From the NCBI RefSeq assembly GCF_002934235.1, contig NZ_PTIS01000009.1:44964-108963 (forward strand): a stretch of 64,000 nucleotides of DNA, given 5' to 3'. Positions 9,538-20,475 of the stretch are shown here, piece after piece; the stretch's first letter is position 1, and each line of letters starts with the position of its first letter. Position numbers and translations under genes: made by a program. The DNA comes from Clostridium algidicarnis DSM 15099. Lineage in GTDB: Bacteria > Bacillota > Clostridia > Clostridiales > Clostridiaceae. The notes below the pieces were generated by a model. The model was not told the origin of the DNA. It ran no database searches and saw nothing but the letters and a program-made list of their open reading frames with translations.

Positions 9538-10824
9538 ATGAATAAAAATGATGAGATTTTTGAGGAATCTAAAATATATATGCCAGGAGGAGTTAATAGT
9601 CCTGTTAGAGCATTTAAAGATTTAGATATAACACCACCTGTAATAAAAAAAGGTAGTGGCACTTATGTATATGATGAAGAAGGAAAAGAATATCTAGATT
9701 TTGTAGGGGCGTGGGGACCTATGATACTAGGTCACTGTGATGAAGATGTAGTAAAGGCTATACAGGATACTGTAAAGGACGCTATAGCTTTTGGTGCACC
9801 TACAAACCTTGAATTAAAGCTCGCAAAACATATGTGCACAACTTTGGATAATTTAGAGATGGTAAGAATGGTTAATTCCGGTACAGAAGCTACTATGAGT
9901 GCTATAAAACTTGCTAGGGGATATACAGGTAGAGATAAAATAATTAAATTTGCAGGATGTTATCATGGACATTTTGATGGGTTCTTAGTAAGTGCAGGTT
10001 CTGGAGTTATGACAGAAGGTATACCCGGATCACTTGGGGTACCACAAGATAGTATAAAAAACACTCTTATTGCAAATTACAACGATATAGAGAGTATAAA
10101 GTCCATATTTAATGCCTGTGGCACAGATATAGCTGCAGTTATAATTGAACCTGTAGCTGGTAATATGGGAGTAATACCTGCAAAGAAGGAATTCTTAAAA
10201 GAGCTTAGCGTGTTATGTAAAGAAAATGGAACTCTTTTGGTGTTTGATGAAGTCATGAGTGGGTTTAGAGTAGCTTACAGGGGAGCTCAAAGCCTTTATG
10301 GAGTAAAGCCAGACTTAACTACTTTCGCTAAGATAATGGGTGGTGGATTACCCTCAGGTGCTTATGGTGGAAGAGCTGATATTATGGAAAAGCTATCTCC
10401 TTTAGGTGCCGTATATCAAGCTGGAACTATGTCTGGAAATCCTTTAGTTATGGCAGCAGGATATACTACCTTAACTAAATTATATAATAATCCAGAGTAT
10501 TATTCTAAAATGGAAGAGTTAGGAGCCTTATTAGAAAATGGCGTAAAACAAGTAGCTAAAGAGAAAAATATAAATGTAGTAATAAATAGATGTGGCGCTA
10601 TGTCTACTATATTTTTTAGTGATTTAGATAAGATAGAAAATTATGATGATGCAAAGCTAAGTAATACTAAATTATATGCTTCATATTTTAAGCATATGCT
10701 TACAAAAGGTATTAACTTACCACCTTCACAATTTGAAGCGTTATTCTTAAATGTAAAGATGAAAGAATGTCACATAGAAAAGTTTTTAGATGCTTTAAGA
10801 AGTTGGGATCCTAGTTGTAAATAA
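9538..10824 (+). CDS. hemL: Glutamate-1-semialdehyde 2,1-aminomutase
   Basis: HemL converts the HemA product to 5-aminolevulinate using pyridoxal/pyridoxamine phosphate. The length of 428 residues is typical. PLP-site features are [15 protein letters not shown] (113-127), FDEVMSGFR (236-244) and the Schiff-base K265 in [14 protein letters not shown]. Its ATG follows the hemB stop by one base, with an AAGGAGG site inside the hemB end, so translation is coupled. With hemA and hemB it completes 5-aminolevulinate and porphobilinogen supply. Confidence 0.97.
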   Translation: MNKNDEIFEESKIYMPGGVNSPVRAFKDLDITPPVIKKGSGTYVYDEEGKEYLDFVGAWGPMILGHCDEDVVKAIQDTVKDAIAFGAPTNLELKLAKHMCTTLDNLEMVRMVNSGTEATMSAIKLARGYTGRDKIIKFAGCYHGHFDGFLVSAGSGVMTEGIPGSLGVPQDSIKNTLIANYNDIESIKSIFNACGTDIAAVIIEPVAGNMGVIPAKKEFLKELSVLCKENGTLLVFDEVMSGFRVAYRGAQSLYGVKPDLTTFAKIMGGGLPSGAYGGRADIMEKLSPLGAVYQAGTMSGNPLVMAAGYTTLTKLYNNPEYYSKMEELGALLENGVKQVAKEKNINVVINRCGAMSTIFFSDLDKIENYDDAKLSNTKLYASYFKHMLTKGINLPPSQFEALFLNVKMKECHIEKFLDALRSWDPSCK

Positions 10825-10879
10825 TATATTATAAGGGTTTACAGATGAAAAATAAATAATAAATTTTAGAGGTGAAATT

Positions 10880-11725
10880 ATGAAAAAGGCAATCCTTTTA
10901 GTATCATTTGGAACAACTTATTATGATACTAGAAAAGTTACTATAGATGCTATAGAGGAAAAGGTAAAGAGAGCTTATAAAGATTACGAAGTTAGGATAG
11001 CTTTTACAGCTCATATTATAATAAATATTTTAAAGAAAAGAGATGGCATAATAGAGCTTACACCAGAGGAAGCCTTAGAAAAGTTATATAAAGATGGTTA
11101 TGAAGATATAATAGTTCAGCCACTTCATATAATACCAGGTGCTGAATTTGATTATATAAAAGATGTGGTAGATCAGTATACTGTTAAAAAATATTTCAAC
11201 AGTATTAAGGTAGGAAGACCTATGCTTTATTTTAAAGGTCATGAAGAAGAGATACCAGATGATTATAGTATTTTAATAGAAGCTATAGATAAGCTTTTAA
11301 ATTCTTATGACAACTTAGTTCTTATGGGGCATGGCACAAGTCATTACTCTAATGCAGCATATACTTGTTTTCAACAAGTCTTAAAAGATAAAGGATATAA
11401 CAAAGTTATAGTAGCTAATGTAGAAGGATATCCTACGTTAGAAGATGTTATCCCAAAATTAAAGGCTAAAAACATGAACAAATTAACTTTAGCACCCTTG
11501 ATGGTTGTAGCAGGTGATCATGCAAAGAACGATATGGCAAGTGATGAAGATGATTCATGGAAAAGCATCTTAGAGGCAGAAGGATTTGAAGTGAATATAC
11601 ATATGCATGGACTAGGTGAAATATCTGAGTTTCAAGATGTTTATGTAGATCACATAAAAGATGCTATAGATAAAAGATATGATAATTTAGGTAAGACTTC
11701 AAAAGGAAAAAATTTGTTTGGGTAG
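10880..11725 (+). CDS. cbiK: Sirohydrochlorin cobaltochelatase
   Basis: CbiK inserts cobalt into sirohydrochlorin, the committing step of the anaerobic cobalamin pathway. The 281-residue protein begins [19 protein letters not shown] and carries the metal-binding set expected for the family: E89 in [12 protein letters not shown]151 in MGHGTSHY and H214 in AGDHAKNDM. No signal peptide is visible, so it is cytoplasmic, unlike some periplasmic CbiK relatives. It marks the change from general tetrapyrrole genes to corrin genes in this operon. Confidence 0.95.
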   Translation: MKKAILLVSFGTTYYDTRKVTIDAIEEKVKRAYKDYEVRIAFTAHIIINILKKRDGIIELTPEEALEKLYKDGYEDIIVQPLHIIPGAEFDYIKDVVDQYTVKKYFNSIKVGRPMLYFKGHEEEIPDDYSILIEAIDKLLNSYDNLVLMGHGTSHYSNAAYTCFQQVLKDKGYNKVIVANVEGYPTLEDVIPKLKAKNMNKLTLAPLMVVAGDHAKNDMASDEDDSWKSILEAEGFEVNIHMHGLGEISEFQDVYVDHIKDAIDKRYDNLGKTSKGKNLFG

Positions 11726-11736
11726 GAGAAGATAAT

Positions 11737-13221
11737 ATGTCAAAAATTATGGTTCAAGGTACTGCATCCTCAGTAGGAAAGAGTATTTTGGTAACAGCTC
11801 TTTGTAGAATATTAAAAGAAGATGGATATAAAATTTGTCCTTTTAAATCACAGAATATGTCTTTAAATTCCTATATAACCTTAGATGGAAAGGAAATGGG
11901 CCGTGCTCAAGTACTTCAAGCTTATGCTGCAGGACTTGAACCAGAGGCATATATGAATCCTATATTGCTTAAACCTACTACAGATAAAAGGTGCCAGGTT
12001 ATAGTAAAGGGAAAGGTTTATGGAAATACCTCAGCTATGGAATATCACGAATTAAAGCCTATATTTAAAGATATGCTTAAAGAAGATTTTATGAAACTTG
12101 AAAGTGAATATGATGCAATAGTTATGGAAGGGGCTGGAAGCCCTGCTGAAATAAACCTAAGAGATAGAGATATAGTAAACATGGGTATGGCAGAGCTTGT
12201 AGATGCACCGGTTATTTTAGTAGGTGATATTGATAAAGGTGGTGTTTTTGCTTCTCTTGCAGGAACTATGATGTTATTAAAAGAAGAAGAAAAGTCTAGG
12301 GTTAAAGGCTTTGTTATAAATAAATTTAGAGGCGATGTTGACATATTAAAGCCAGGTATAGATATGATTGAAGATATAATAAAAATACCTTGTCTTGGAG
12401 TTGTGCCTCACTTTACCTTAAAACTTGAGGATGAAGATAGCGCCATTACCTTTAATAATAAGTCTACTAAAGATATAGATATAGTGGTAATAAAACTTCC
12501 TCATATATCTAATTTCACCGACTTTGATGCATTTAGCTGTGAAGAGGACGTATCCATAAGATTTGTAGGAGATAAGAAGGATTTTGGGAGTCCAGACCTT
12601 GTTATAATACCAGGGAGCAAAAATACTATAGAAGATTTGCTATTTTTAAGGGATACAGGGCTTGAGGATGTAATAAAAGATTATAGTAATGACAATATGA
12701 TAATAGGTATATGTGGTGGTTATCAAATGCTTGGAAACACTATAAAAGATCCTTATTGTATAGAAACTGATGAAAAAGAAGTTAAAGCTTTAGAGCTTTT
12801 AGATATAGAAACTATATTTGAAAAAGAAAAAACTATGACTAGGGTAGAAGGATCTTTGATTAATACCTCTAAAAGTAAAAACAATATATATGGCTATGAA
12901 ATACATCTTGGGAAAACTATAAAATCTCCACAAATCAAACCTATAATAAAGATAAATAAAGTTAATGATAAAGAAGAGGTAGGGTATGATGGAGGAGTTA
13001 ACTTAAAAGGGAATATAATGGGTACTTATATCCATGGTATATTTGATGCTCCAACCTTTAGACAATATATATTAAACCCTATAAGGAAAAAGAAATTATT
13101 ACAAGAAAAAGAATCTCCAAGCTATGAAAGCCTTCGTGAAAAAGAATTAGATAAGTTGGCTAAAATAGTAAGAGAAAGTTTAGATATGAATAAGATATAT
13201 AAAATAATAAATCTTAAATAG
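11737..13221 (+). CDS. cbiP: Cobyric acid synthase (glutamine-hydrolysing)
   Basis: CbiP (CobQ) amidates four side chains of adenosylcobyrinic acid a,c-diamide. The 494-residue protein shows a BioD-like N-terminal ATPase domain with the P-loop GTASSVGKS (8-16) and KSQNMSLNS, then a class-I glutamine amidotransferase domain with nucleophile C326 in [10 protein letters not shown]. The late His in YIHGIFD (near residue 430) completes the triad. It is 11 bp downstream of cbiK. Confidence 0.96.
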   Translation: MSKIMVQGTASSVGKSILVTALCRILKEDGYKICPFKSQNMSLNSYITLDGKEMGRAQVLQAYAAGLEPEAYMNPILLKPTTDKRCQVIVKGKVYGNTSAMEYHELKPIFKDMLKEDFMKLESEYDAIVMEGAGSPAEINLRDRDIVNMGMAELVDAPVILVGDIDKGGVFASLAGTMMLLKEEEKSRVKGFVINKFRGDVDILKPGIDMIEDIIKIPCLGVVPHFTLKLEDEDSAITFNNKSTKDIDIVVIKLPHISNFTDFDAFSCEEDVSIRFVGDKKDFGSPDLVIIPGSKNTIEDLLFLRDTGLEDVIKDYSNDNMIIGICGGYQMLGNTIKDPYCIETDEKEVKALELLDIETIFEKEKTMTRVEGSLINTSKSKNNIYGYEIHLGKTIKSPQIKPIIKINKVNDKEEVGYDGGVNLKGNIMGTYIHGIFDAPTFRQYILNPIRKKKLLQEKESPSYESLREKELDKLAKIVRESLDMNKIYKIINLK

Positions 13222-13234
13222 CGGAGGTAAAAAG

Positions 13235-14194
13235 TTGATTTTAATAGATTTAGCTTTGGCTATAATAATAGATTGGATAATAGGTGACCCATATTCATTT
13301 CCTCATCCAACCATATATATGGGGAAGGTTATAAAGTTTTTAGAAAACAAAGGGAGAAAAGTAATTAAGGACGAAAAGAAATTAAAAGGTTATGGGTTAT
13401 TTATAGTAATTGTATTATGTCTTTTAAGCTTTGGAATTCCATATATCATTCTAAGATTAATAAGCAATTACAAGATAATATATCATATAATTAATATATT
13501 TTTCCTTTGGACAACGATAGCCGCTAGGTGTCTTCATAAAGAAGGTAAAAAGATACATGATGATTTAATAAAGGATGATATTGAAGCTTCAAGACTTCAC
13601 CTATCTTATATAGTAGGAAGAAATACAGAAGGTTTAAATGAAAAAGAAATTATAAGAGCAGATATAGAGACAGTAGCAGAAAATACTGCTGATGGAGTGA
13701 TTGCACCACTGTTTTATGCAGTTCTTGGTGGAGCTCCTTTAGCTATGTTATATAAGGCTATAAATACAATGGACTCTATGCTTGGGTATATGAACGATAG
13801 ATATAGGTATATAGGATATTTTCCAGCAAAGATTGATGATGTGTTTAACTATATACCTGCAAGAATTACAGGAGTGCTAATGTGTCTTGTATCGCCATTA
13901 GTTAATGGAAATATTAAACATTCATTTAAAATAATGATAAGAGATAGAAAAAATCATAAGAGTCCTAATTGTGCTTATCCTGAAGGTGCTGTGGCAGGAG
14001 CATTAAATATTAAATTAGGTGGCGCTAACAATTATTTTGGTAAGATTGTAGAAAAGCCTACTATTGGAGATGCAAAAATAGAACTTGAATCAGTACATAT
14101 AATAGATACTATTAAAATTATGTATTTTAGTGAAGTGCTTTTTTATCTCTTTTACTTAATAATTTATGGATCCTACATTAAGTTCAATTTTTAA
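13235..14194 (+). CDS. cbiB: Adenosylcobinamide-phosphate synthase
   Basis: CbiB (called CobD in Pseudomonas nomenclature) attaches (R)-1-aminopropan-2-ol phosphate to adenosylcobyric acid and is an integral membrane protein. The 319 residues include IIDWIIGDPYSFPHP at the N-terminus, several hydrophobic segments (about 50-75, 80-97, 300-318), the TVAENTADGVIAPLFYA motif and the PEGAVAGALNIKLGG motif. A TTG start is used behind GCGGAGG. It ends 92 bp before cobD. Confidence 0.95.
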   Translation: MILIDLALAIIIDWIIGDPYSFPHPTIYMGKVIKFLENKGRKVIKDEKKLKGYGLFIVIVLCLLSFGIPYIILRLISNYKIIYHIINIFFLWTTIAARCLHKEGKKIHDDLIKDDIEASRLHLSYIVGRNTEGLNEKEIIRADIETVAENTADGVIAPLFYAVLGGAPLAMLYKAINTMDSMLGYMNDRYRYIGYFPAKIDDVFNYIPARITGVLMCLVSPLVNGNIKHSFKIMIRDRKNHKSPNCAYPEGAVAGALNIKLGGANNYFGKIVEKPTIGDAKIELESVHIIDTIKIMYFSEVLFYLFYLIIYGSYIKFNF

Positions 14195-14286
14195 TTTTAA
14201 TCAATGTACAATAGTTATAATTACAAAATATTAAGTGGATATGTATTAAGAACTCATTAGTTTTTAGGTAGTAGGAGAGGATAAAT

Positions 14287-15390
14287 TTGAAAATAGATAA
14301 ACCTGTAGCAAAGCACGGTGGAGATATATATACAGAAGGGTTATTTAAAAACAGAAAGCTTTTAGATTTTAGTTCTAATGTAAATCCTTTAGGGGTGCCA
14401 AAGTCGTTTATAAAAAATATGGATAAGGCTATAAACGCAATTGAAAGATATCCTGATATACATTACAGGGAATCAAAAAGGTCAATAAAAGAATATCTAA
14501 AAGGTTTAGTAGAAGAGGAAGAAATAATACTTGGTAATGGGGCAGCAGAAATAATACAGCTAGCACTTAGCAATTTTGATAAAATTCTAATAGTTGTTCC
14601 ATCTTTTATAGAATATGAAGAATGTGCAGAAAAGTCTTCTTCTAAAATAGGATATTCTTATTTAGATAGTAATATGGAGTTAGATTATAAAGATATTAAA
14701 AGAAGTGTATTAAATTATGATGCTTTAATACTTGGAAATCCTAATAATCCTAATGGAGGGTTAATAGATAAAAGAAGCTTTTATGAAATATTAGATATTT
14801 GTGAGAAAAACTCAATAACAGTTATTGTTGATGAGGCATTTATTGAATTTGCAGGTAATGAATCCTTAAGTTTTGTAGAAGATATTAAAAGTTATAACTG
14901 TCTATTTATAATAAGAGCTTTAACTAAGTTTTTTGCACTACCTGGTTTAAGGGTAGGATATGGAGTAAGTAAGAATAAAAAATTAATAGATACATTGAAA
15001 AATAAGCAAATTCCTTGGAATATAAATTGTTTTGGAGAACTGGCTATTTTAGAAGTATTAAAAGATGAAGATTATATTAAAGATAGCTTAAATTGGATAG
15101 AGTCTTCTAGAGAAATACTTGTAAGATCACTAAAGGATATAGATTTCATAGAGGTTATTTATAAATCTTCAGGAAATTTTTTGTTGTGTAGATTAAAGGG
15201 TATAACAGGAAAAAGGCTTTACGAATACTGTTTAAAAAAAGATATACTAATAAGAGTTTGTGATAATTACAAGGGTCTTGACGAATATAATGTAAGATTT
15301 GCAGTAAAGGATAGTTATAAAAATTCTATTTTAGTAAAAGAGTTAAAGGCCATAGAAAAAGAGCTAAAAGTTATAGAAAAAGAGGTGTAA
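14287..15390 (+). CDS. cobD: L-threonine-O-3-phosphate decarboxylase
   Basis: This PLP enzyme of the class-I aminotransferase fold decarboxylates threonine phosphate to (R)-1-aminopropan-2-ol O-2-phosphate, the substrate of CbiB. Evidence includes NPNNPNGG (151-158), VDEAFIEF (181-188) and the Schiff-base K214 in RALTKFFALPGLRVGYG. The product of 367 residues closely resembles histidinol-phosphate aminotransferases, but the neighbours cbiB and pduX settle the role. The TTG start follows AGGAGAGG. Repeated KAIEKELK/KVIEKE near the end gives a charged C-terminal tail. Confidence 0.9.
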   Translation: MKIDKPVAKHGGDIYTEGLFKNRKLLDFSSNVNPLGVPKSFIKNMDKAINAIERYPDIHYRESKRSIKEYLKGLVEEEEIILGNGAAEIIQLALSNFDKILIVVPSFIEYEECAEKSSSKIGYSYLDSNMELDYKDIKRSVLNYDALILGNPNNPNGGLIDKRSFYEILDICEKNSITVIVDEAFIEFAGNESLSFVEDIKSYNCLFIIRALTKFFALPGLRVGYGVSKNKKLIDTLKNKQIPWNINCFGELAILEVLKDEDYIKDSLNWIESSREILVRSLKDIDFIEVIYKSSGNFLLCRLKGITGKRLYEYCLKKDILIRVCDNYKGLDEYNVRFAVKDSYKNSILVKELKAIEKELKVIEKEV

Positions 15391-15394
15391 GAAT

Positions 15395-16732
15395 ATGAAA
15401 AGTATAATATTCTCATCTAATAAAAGTGGTGGAGGTAAGACTACAGTAACCTTAGGTATAATAAGTAGTCTTATAAGAAAAGGATACAAGGTTCAGCCAT
15501 ATAAGGTGGGACCAGACTATATAGATACAGCCTTTCATAGTTATATAACTGGAAATAAATCTAGAAACCTAGATTTGTTTTTAACAGGAGAAGACGCAGT
15601 AAAACAAATATATGATGAAAATTCCAAAGAAAAAGATTTAGGCATAATAGAAGGAGTTATGGGGCTATATGATGGTAAAGGAATAGATAATATATATTCT
15701 ACAGCTCATGTAGCAAAAACCTTAAATTTACCTGTGGTTCTTATAATATCTTCTAGTGGGCAAAGTCTTACTCTTTGTGCAGAAATAAATGGTATAAAGA
15801 ACTTTGATGATGTAAATATAGCAGGCATAATACTTAATAATATAACCGAAAGTTATTATCAAATATTAAAGCTTGCCATAGAAAGGCATTGTGATTTAAA
15901 AGTATTTGGATATATACCAAAGGATGAAAATATTAACCTTGACAGTAGACACTTAGGACTTGTTCAAAGCAGCGAAATACATGATCTTAAGGAAAAGATA
16001 GATTATATAAGCGATCTTGCTTATAAGCATATAGATATGGAATCTTTACTAGAAAGTTTTAAGGAAGTAACCTTAAGCTACGAACCAATAAGAGATATAA
16101 AATATAGTAATATTAATGTATCTATAGCTAGAGATAAGGCATTTTCTTTTTATTATGAAGAAAACATTGAAATATTAAAAAAGGCTTCAAATGTTAAGTT
16201 TTTTAGTCCTCTTAATGATGAGTGTATACCAAAGGATACGGACCTTTTATATATAGGTGGTGGATATCCAGAAATATTTAAAGAAGAATTAAGTAAAAAT
16301 GAGTCTATGAGGATTAGTATAAATAAAGCACTAAAATCTGGAACATTTTGTTATGCTGAATGTGGAGGTCTTATGTATCTTTGTGATTCTATAGAAGGCA
16401 GTGAAATGGTTGGTTTCTTTAAGGGCGATGCAGTTATGAACAAAAGACTTCAAAATTTTGGGTATGCTACCCTTAAAGTTACTGAAGGTAATGAATTATT
16501 ACCAAAAGGATTTACAATGAATTGTCACGAGTTTCATAAGTCTTCTGTAAACTTAGAGGAAGAAAAGATTTATGAATTAAAAAAGATTCTTTACAATGGT
16601 AATACAAAGGTATGGAATTGTGGTTATTATAAAAATAATACATTAGGATCTTATGCTCACTTACACTTTTATAACAATATAGATTTTATAGACAATTTAT
16701 TAAAAAGGGTAAAAATTAAGAAGGATACATAA
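15395..16732 (+). CDS. cbiA: Cobyrinic acid a,c-diamide synthase
   Basis: CbiA amidates the a and c side chains of (Co-)cobyrinic acid with glutamine and ATP. The 445-residue product has the P-loop NKSGGGKT (9-16), KVGPDYIDTAFH (37-48), EGVMGLYDG (86-94) and a class-I amidotransferase domain with nucleophile C323 in YAECGGLMYL. The gene begins four bases after the cobD stop, with its ribosome site GAGGTG inside cobD. Confidence 0.95.
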   Translation: MKSIIFSSNKSGGGKTTVTLGIISSLIRKGYKVQPYKVGPDYIDTAFHSYITGNKSRNLDLFLTGEDAVKQIYDENSKEKDLGIIEGVMGLYDGKGIDNIYSTAHVAKTLNLPVVLIISSSGQSLTLCAEINGIKNFDDVNIAGIILNNITESYYQILKLAIERHCDLKVFGYIPKDENINLDSRHLGLVQSSEIHDLKEKIDYISDLAYKHIDMESLLESFKEVTLSYEPIRDIKYSNINVSIARDKAFSFYYEENIEILKKASNVKFFSPLNDECIPKDTDLLYIGGGYPEIFKEELSKNESMRISINKALKSGTFCYAECGGLMYLCDSIEGSEMVGFFKGDAVMNKRLQNFGYATLKVTEGNELLPKGFTMNCHEFHKSSVNLEEEKIYELKKILYNGNTKVWNCGYYKNNTLGSYAHLHFYNNIDFIDNLLKRVKIKKDT

Positions 16733-16800
16733 TAAAACTTAAATATGGTAAAGGTAGATTTTTAAATAACTTTTACTAAAAATATAAAGGAAGTGATTAA

Positions 16801-17424
16801 ATGGATTATATAAAGATACCAATGGATATAGAAAAAAAGAGTTTTGAGATAATAGGCAGTGAAATGGGAGAAAGTAGTTTTTCAAAGGAAGAACTATTAA
16901 TAGTAAAAAGAGTTATACATACTACAGCAGATTTCGAATATAAGGATTTAATATATATAAGAGAAGGTTCTATAGAGAAGGCAAAAGAATTATTAAAAAA
17001 GGGCATAACAATATATACTGACACTAATATGGCTTTATCTGGAATTAATAAAAAGGCTTTAGAACAACTAGGTTGTAAGGTAATATGCTATGTAAATAAA
17101 GAAGAAACCTTTAAGTTAGCTAAGGAAAAAGGAATAACAAGATCTATGGCTGCGGTAGAAACAGCTTTAGACGAGGGAGTAGAATTCTTTGTTTTTGGGA
17201 ATGCACCTACAGCCCTATTTAAACTTAAAGAACTTACAGAAAGTGGAATTGGAAAAGCAGCATTTATTATAGGAGCACCTGTAGGGTTTGTAGGGGCTAG
17301 TGAATCAAAGGAAGAAATAGAAAAAATGGATCTACCTATGATAACTATAAGAGGTAGGAAAGGTGGAAGCGGTGTGGCTGCATCCATAGTAAATGCACTC
17401 TTATATATGATAACGGAAAGATAA
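16801..17424 (+). CDS. cbiC: Cobalt-precorrin-8 methylmutase
   Basis: CbiC moves the C11 methyl to C12 of cobalt-precorrin-8, giving cobyrinate. The 207-residue protein has the catalytic-His motif VIHTTADFEY (H40), a TDTNMALSGI stretch and the FVFGNAPTALFKL and GAPVGFVGASESKE signatures. AAGGAAGTGATTA provides the ribosome site. The 68-bp gap before it holds no terminator. Confidence 0.96.
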   Translation: MDYIKIPMDIEKKSFEIIGSEMGESSFSKEELLIVKRVIHTTADFEYKDLIYIREGSIEKAKELLKKGITIYTDTNMALSGINKKALEQLGCKVICYVNKEETFKLAKEKGITRSMAAVETALDEGVEFFVFGNAPTALFKLKELTESGIGKAAFIIGAPVGFVGASESKEEIEKMDLPMITIRGRKGGSGVAASIVNALLYMITER

Positions 17425-17482
17425 TGTTATCTTATCTAATATAGAAGTGGTATAAAATGAGACATTTAAAGAGGTGAAAAGA

Positions 17483-18571
17483 TTGCTTGACCTATATGTT
17501 AATTTTAATGGAAAGAGTCTAAGGTGTGGATATACAACAGGTTCCTGTGCTGCAGCTGCAGCTAAGGCTGCAACTTTGATGTTATTTAACAATAAAGACA
17601 ATATTTCTATTATAAATATTGATACACCAAGATCTATGAAGCTTAATATACCAATTGAAAAGTTTAATAGAGGAGAAAATTATGTAGAGTGTTGTGTTTT
17701 AAAGGATGGTGGAGATGATCCAGATGCCACAAATGGAATGGAAATTTGGGCTAGGGCTACTTTAAAAGACAGTGGTTACATTTTAAAGGCTGGAAAAGGT
17801 GTCGGTGTAGTTACTGAAATAGGTCTACCTATAGAAAAAGGTGGCTTTGCTATAAATCCAATACCAAGAACTATGATAGAAAAAGAAGTTAAAGCTGTAC
17901 TTCCGAAAGGTTCTGGTGTTGAGATAACTATATTTGTGCCAAAGGGAGAAGAAATATCACAAAGAACATTTAATCCAAGGCTTGGAATAGTAGGTGGTAT
18001 ATCTATATTAGGTACCACGGGTATAGTAACACCTATGTCAGAGGATGCTATAAAAGAATCTATAAAGATTGAGCTAGAACAAAAAATTAAAAAGGGAAGC
18101 AAAGTTTTGGTTTTAGTTTTTGGTAACATAGGGGAAGAAGAAGCACTAAGTGAAGGATATTCCTTGGAAGATATAGTTATAATATCAAATTATATAGGTT
18201 TTGCCTTAGACATATGCATGGAACATTCTGTGAAAAACGTATTAATAGTAGGACATATAGGGAAGCTTTCCAAGATATCTGCTGGATGTTTTCAAACTCA
18301 CAGCAGGGTTTGCGATGTAAGGCTTGAGGTTTTAGCTCTAGAACTTGCATTAATTGGAGCAAATAAAGACTTAGTAAATCTTATATATTCTCAAAAGACC
18401 ACAGATGGTGCTATTAAGTTAATTCCAGATGAATATAATGAAGTTTATTATAACATAGGTAAAAAGATTAAAAATAGAGTAGAAACTTATTGTTATAAAA
18501 CATTAAAAGCAGAAGTTATAATGTTTTGTGATACAAAAAATAGAAAAGTATTGTGTAAAATTCATGATTAG
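17483..18571 (+). CDS. cbiD: Cobalt-precorrin-5B C1-methyltransferase
   Basis: CbiD methylates C1 of cobalt-precorrin-5B with SAM during ring contraction in the anaerobic route. The signature [17 protein letters not shown] lies near the N-terminus, followed by the [17 protein letters not shown] and [11 protein letters not shown] motifs. The frame is open to a GTG at 17474, but that codon lies in the AGAGGTG ribosome site itself; TTG at 17483, six bases after it, is the better start and gives 362 residues. It is a non-canonical methyltransferase unrelated to the CbiE/F/H/L family. Confidence 0.93.
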   Translation: MLDLYVNFNGKSLRCGYTTGSCAAAAAKAATLMLFNNKDNISIINIDTPRSMKLNIPIEKFNRGENYVECCVLKDGGDDPDATNGMEIWARATLKDSGYILKAGKGVGVVTEIGLPIEKGGFAINPIPRTMIEKEVKAVLPKGSGVEITIFVPKGEEISQRTFNPRLGIVGGISILGTTGIVTPMSEDAIKESIKIELEQKIKKGSKVLVLVFGNIGEEEALSEGYSLEDIVIISNYIGFALDICMEHSVKNVLIVGHIGKLSKISAGCFQTHSRVCDVRLEVLALELALIGANKDLVNLIYSQKTTDGAIKLIPDEYNEVYYNIGKKIKNRVETYCYKTLKAEVIMFCDTKNRKVLCKIHD

Positions 18572-18583
18572 TGAGGTGAAATA

Positions 18584-19186
18584 ATGGTTTATGTAGTAGG
18601 CATTGGACCAGGTCATAAGGATTATATATTACCAAAGGCCATAAAGGTTTTAAATGAAAGTGATATTATAATAGGCTTTAGTAGGGCATTAGACGGTATA
18701 GATGTTTCAAAAGATAAAAAGATTGGTATAAAGTCTTTAAGTGAAGTTTTAGATGTTTTAGAAAAGTATCATGGCAAAAACATATCTATAATTGCCTCAG
18801 GAGACCCTTCTTTTTATGGAATAAGTGACTTTATAAATAGAAACTATAAAGGAGAAACTAATATAATTACTGGCATTAGCTCAATTCAATACTTTGCATC
18901 AAAAATTAATAAAGCCTTAGACCGCGCATACTTAGGAAGCGTTCATGGAAGGGAAGAGGACTTTATAAATAAAGTTAAAGAAAATAGTCGTTCTTTTTGG
19001 TTAACAGATAGGAATAATACTCCTTCTAGTTTATGTAAGAAACTTAATGACAATAATATTAAAGCAAAGGTTTATGTAGGTGAGGATCTTTCCTATGATA
19101 ATGAAATTATAACTATAGATTATAATTATAATTTATTAGATAAAGAGTTTTCTTCTCTATGTGTGATAATGGTAGAATCATTTTAG
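18584..19186 (+). CDS. cbiE: Cobalt-precorrin-7 (C5)-methyltransferase
   Basis: CbiE methylates C5 of the corrin precursor and pairs with CbiT, which methylates C15 and decarboxylates. At 200 residues it matches stand-alone CbiE. Visible motifs of the tetrapyrrole methylase family are VGIGPGHKDYILPKA at the start and ASGDPSFYG near residue 67. It is separated from cbiT by 12 bp, so this organism keeps the two activities as separate proteins rather than the CobL fusion. Confidence 0.93.
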   Translation: MVYVVGIGPGHKDYILPKAIKVLNESDIIIGFSRALDGIDVSKDKKIGIKSLSEVLDVLEKYHGKNISIIASGDPSFYGISDFINRNYKGETNIITGISSIQYFASKINKALDRAYLGSVHGREEDFINKVKENSRSFWLTDRNNTPSSLCKKLNDNNIKAKVYVGEDLSYDNEIITIDYNYNLLDKEFSSLCVIMVESF

Positions 19187-19198
19187 GAGGATTTAAAT

Positions 19199-19759
19199 AT
19201 GGCATTTATAAAAGATGAAGAATTTTTAAGAGGCGATTGCCCTATGACAAAAGAAGAGATAAGAATATTAAGCATAGCAAAACTAGATATTAACGAAGAA
19301 CATAGGGTTTTAGATATAGGGGCTGGTACAGGTAGTGTTACTATTCAAGCAGCTAAAATGTGCCTAAAAGGACAAGTTATAGGCATAGAGAAAGATCCAG
19401 CAGCTCTAGAGGTTATATATAAGAATATAGATAAATTTAAAGCTTCAAATATAAAAATTGTAGAAGGTGAAGCTCTTAAGGTTTTTAATGATATAAAAGG
19501 AGAATTCAATAGAATATTTATAGGTGGTAGTGGCGGAAACATTGAAGAGATTATAATAAATTATTCAGCATTACTTAAAGAAGATGGTAAGATGGTTTTA
19601 AACTTTATAACTATAGATAATTTATACAAATCAATGAATACATTAAAATCTTTAGGCTTTAAGGTAGAATGTAGTCAAATATCCGTAAGTAAGACTAAGG
19701 GAAAAGCTTCTATGTTATTTGCAAATAATCCTATTTTCATATTAGAGGCTACAAGATAA
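19199..19759 (+). CDS. cbiT: Cobalt-precorrin-6B (C15)-methyltransferase, decarboxylating
   Basis: CbiT is a class-I SAM methyltransferase that methylates C15 and removes the C12 acetate carboxyl. The 186-residue protein shows DEEFLRGDCPMTKEEIR, the substrate-facing N-terminus typical of CbiT, then the SAM motif LDIGAGTGSVTIQAA, and FIGGSGGN. The start follows TAGGAGG. Direct adjacency to cbiE supports the assignment. Confidence 0.95.
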   Translation: MAFIKDEEFLRGDCPMTKEEIRILSIAKLDINEEHRVLDIGAGTGSVTIQAAKMCLKGQVIGIEKDPAALEVIYKNIDKFKASNIKIVEGEALKVFNDIKGEFNRIFIGGSGGNIEEIIINYSALLKEDGKMVLNFITIDNLYKSMNTLKSLGFKVECSQISVSKTKGKASMLFANNPIFILEATR

Positions 19760-19790
19760 AGTATAATTAGGATTTTTAGGAGGAAAGAGT

Positions 19791-20456
19791 ATGGCTAAAT
19801 TGTATGGGGTTGGAGTAGGACCTGGAGATAAAGAGCTACTTACTATAAAGGCTATGAATATTATTAAAAATGCAAAAGTTATTGTAGTTCCAAGTGCTAT
19901 GTCTGGTGGTAAGAGCATAGCTCATGAAGTTGCTGAAGATTACATAAGTGAAGATGCAGAAGTTTTGGTAAAACATTTTCCTATGGGATCAAAGGATCAA
20001 GAAGAAAAGATTTATGAGGCATTTAAATCGATTGAAGAAAAGCTTATAGAAGGTAAGGACGTAGTTTTTTTAACTATAGGGGACCCTTTTGTATATAGCA
20101 CTTATATATATTTATTAAAGTATGTAGAAGAAAAGGGGTATGAAACTGAGACTGTACCTGGAATAACATCTTTTTGTGCTTGTGCAAGCATTGCAAAACA
20201 GCCTTTGGTAATTGGTGATGAGCCACTTTTAATATTACCGGCCAATAGATTAGACGCTATAAAAGATGAAAAGTATATAGTTATAATGAAGGTTTATAAG
20301 ATAGAAGAAGAAGTTATAAACCTTTTAGAAGAAAAAGGTTATGATTATGTATACATAAAAAGAGCTGGAAGAGAAGGGCAAACTGTTCTTAAAGATAAGG
20401 CTGAGATATTAAAACAAAAAGAATATATGTCATTAATAATTGCAAACAAAATATAA
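19791..20456 (+). CDS. cbiL: Cobalt-factor II C20-methyltransferase
   Basis: CbiL methylates C20 of cobalt-sirohydrochlorin (cobalt-factor II). It belongs to the tetrapyrrole methylase family: GVGVGPGDKELLTIKA at the N-terminus, TIGDPFVYSTY near residue 97 and VPGITSFCACAS near residue 120. The length of 221 residues is typical. The ribosome site is TAGGAGGAAAG; cbiF follows after 19 bp. Confidence 0.94.
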   Translation: MAKLYGVGVGPGDKELLTIKAMNIIKNAKVIVVPSAMSGGKSIAHEVAEDYISEDAEVLVKHFPMGSKDQEEKIYEAFKSIEEKLIEGKDVVFLTIGDPFVYSTYIYLLKYVEEKGYETETVPGITSFCACASIAKQPLVIGDEPLLILPANRLDAIKDEKYIVIMKVYKIEEEVINLLEEKGYDYVYIKRAGREGQTVLKDKAEILKQKEYMSLIIANKI

Positions 20457-20475
20457 TTTAAAAGGAGAAAATAAT

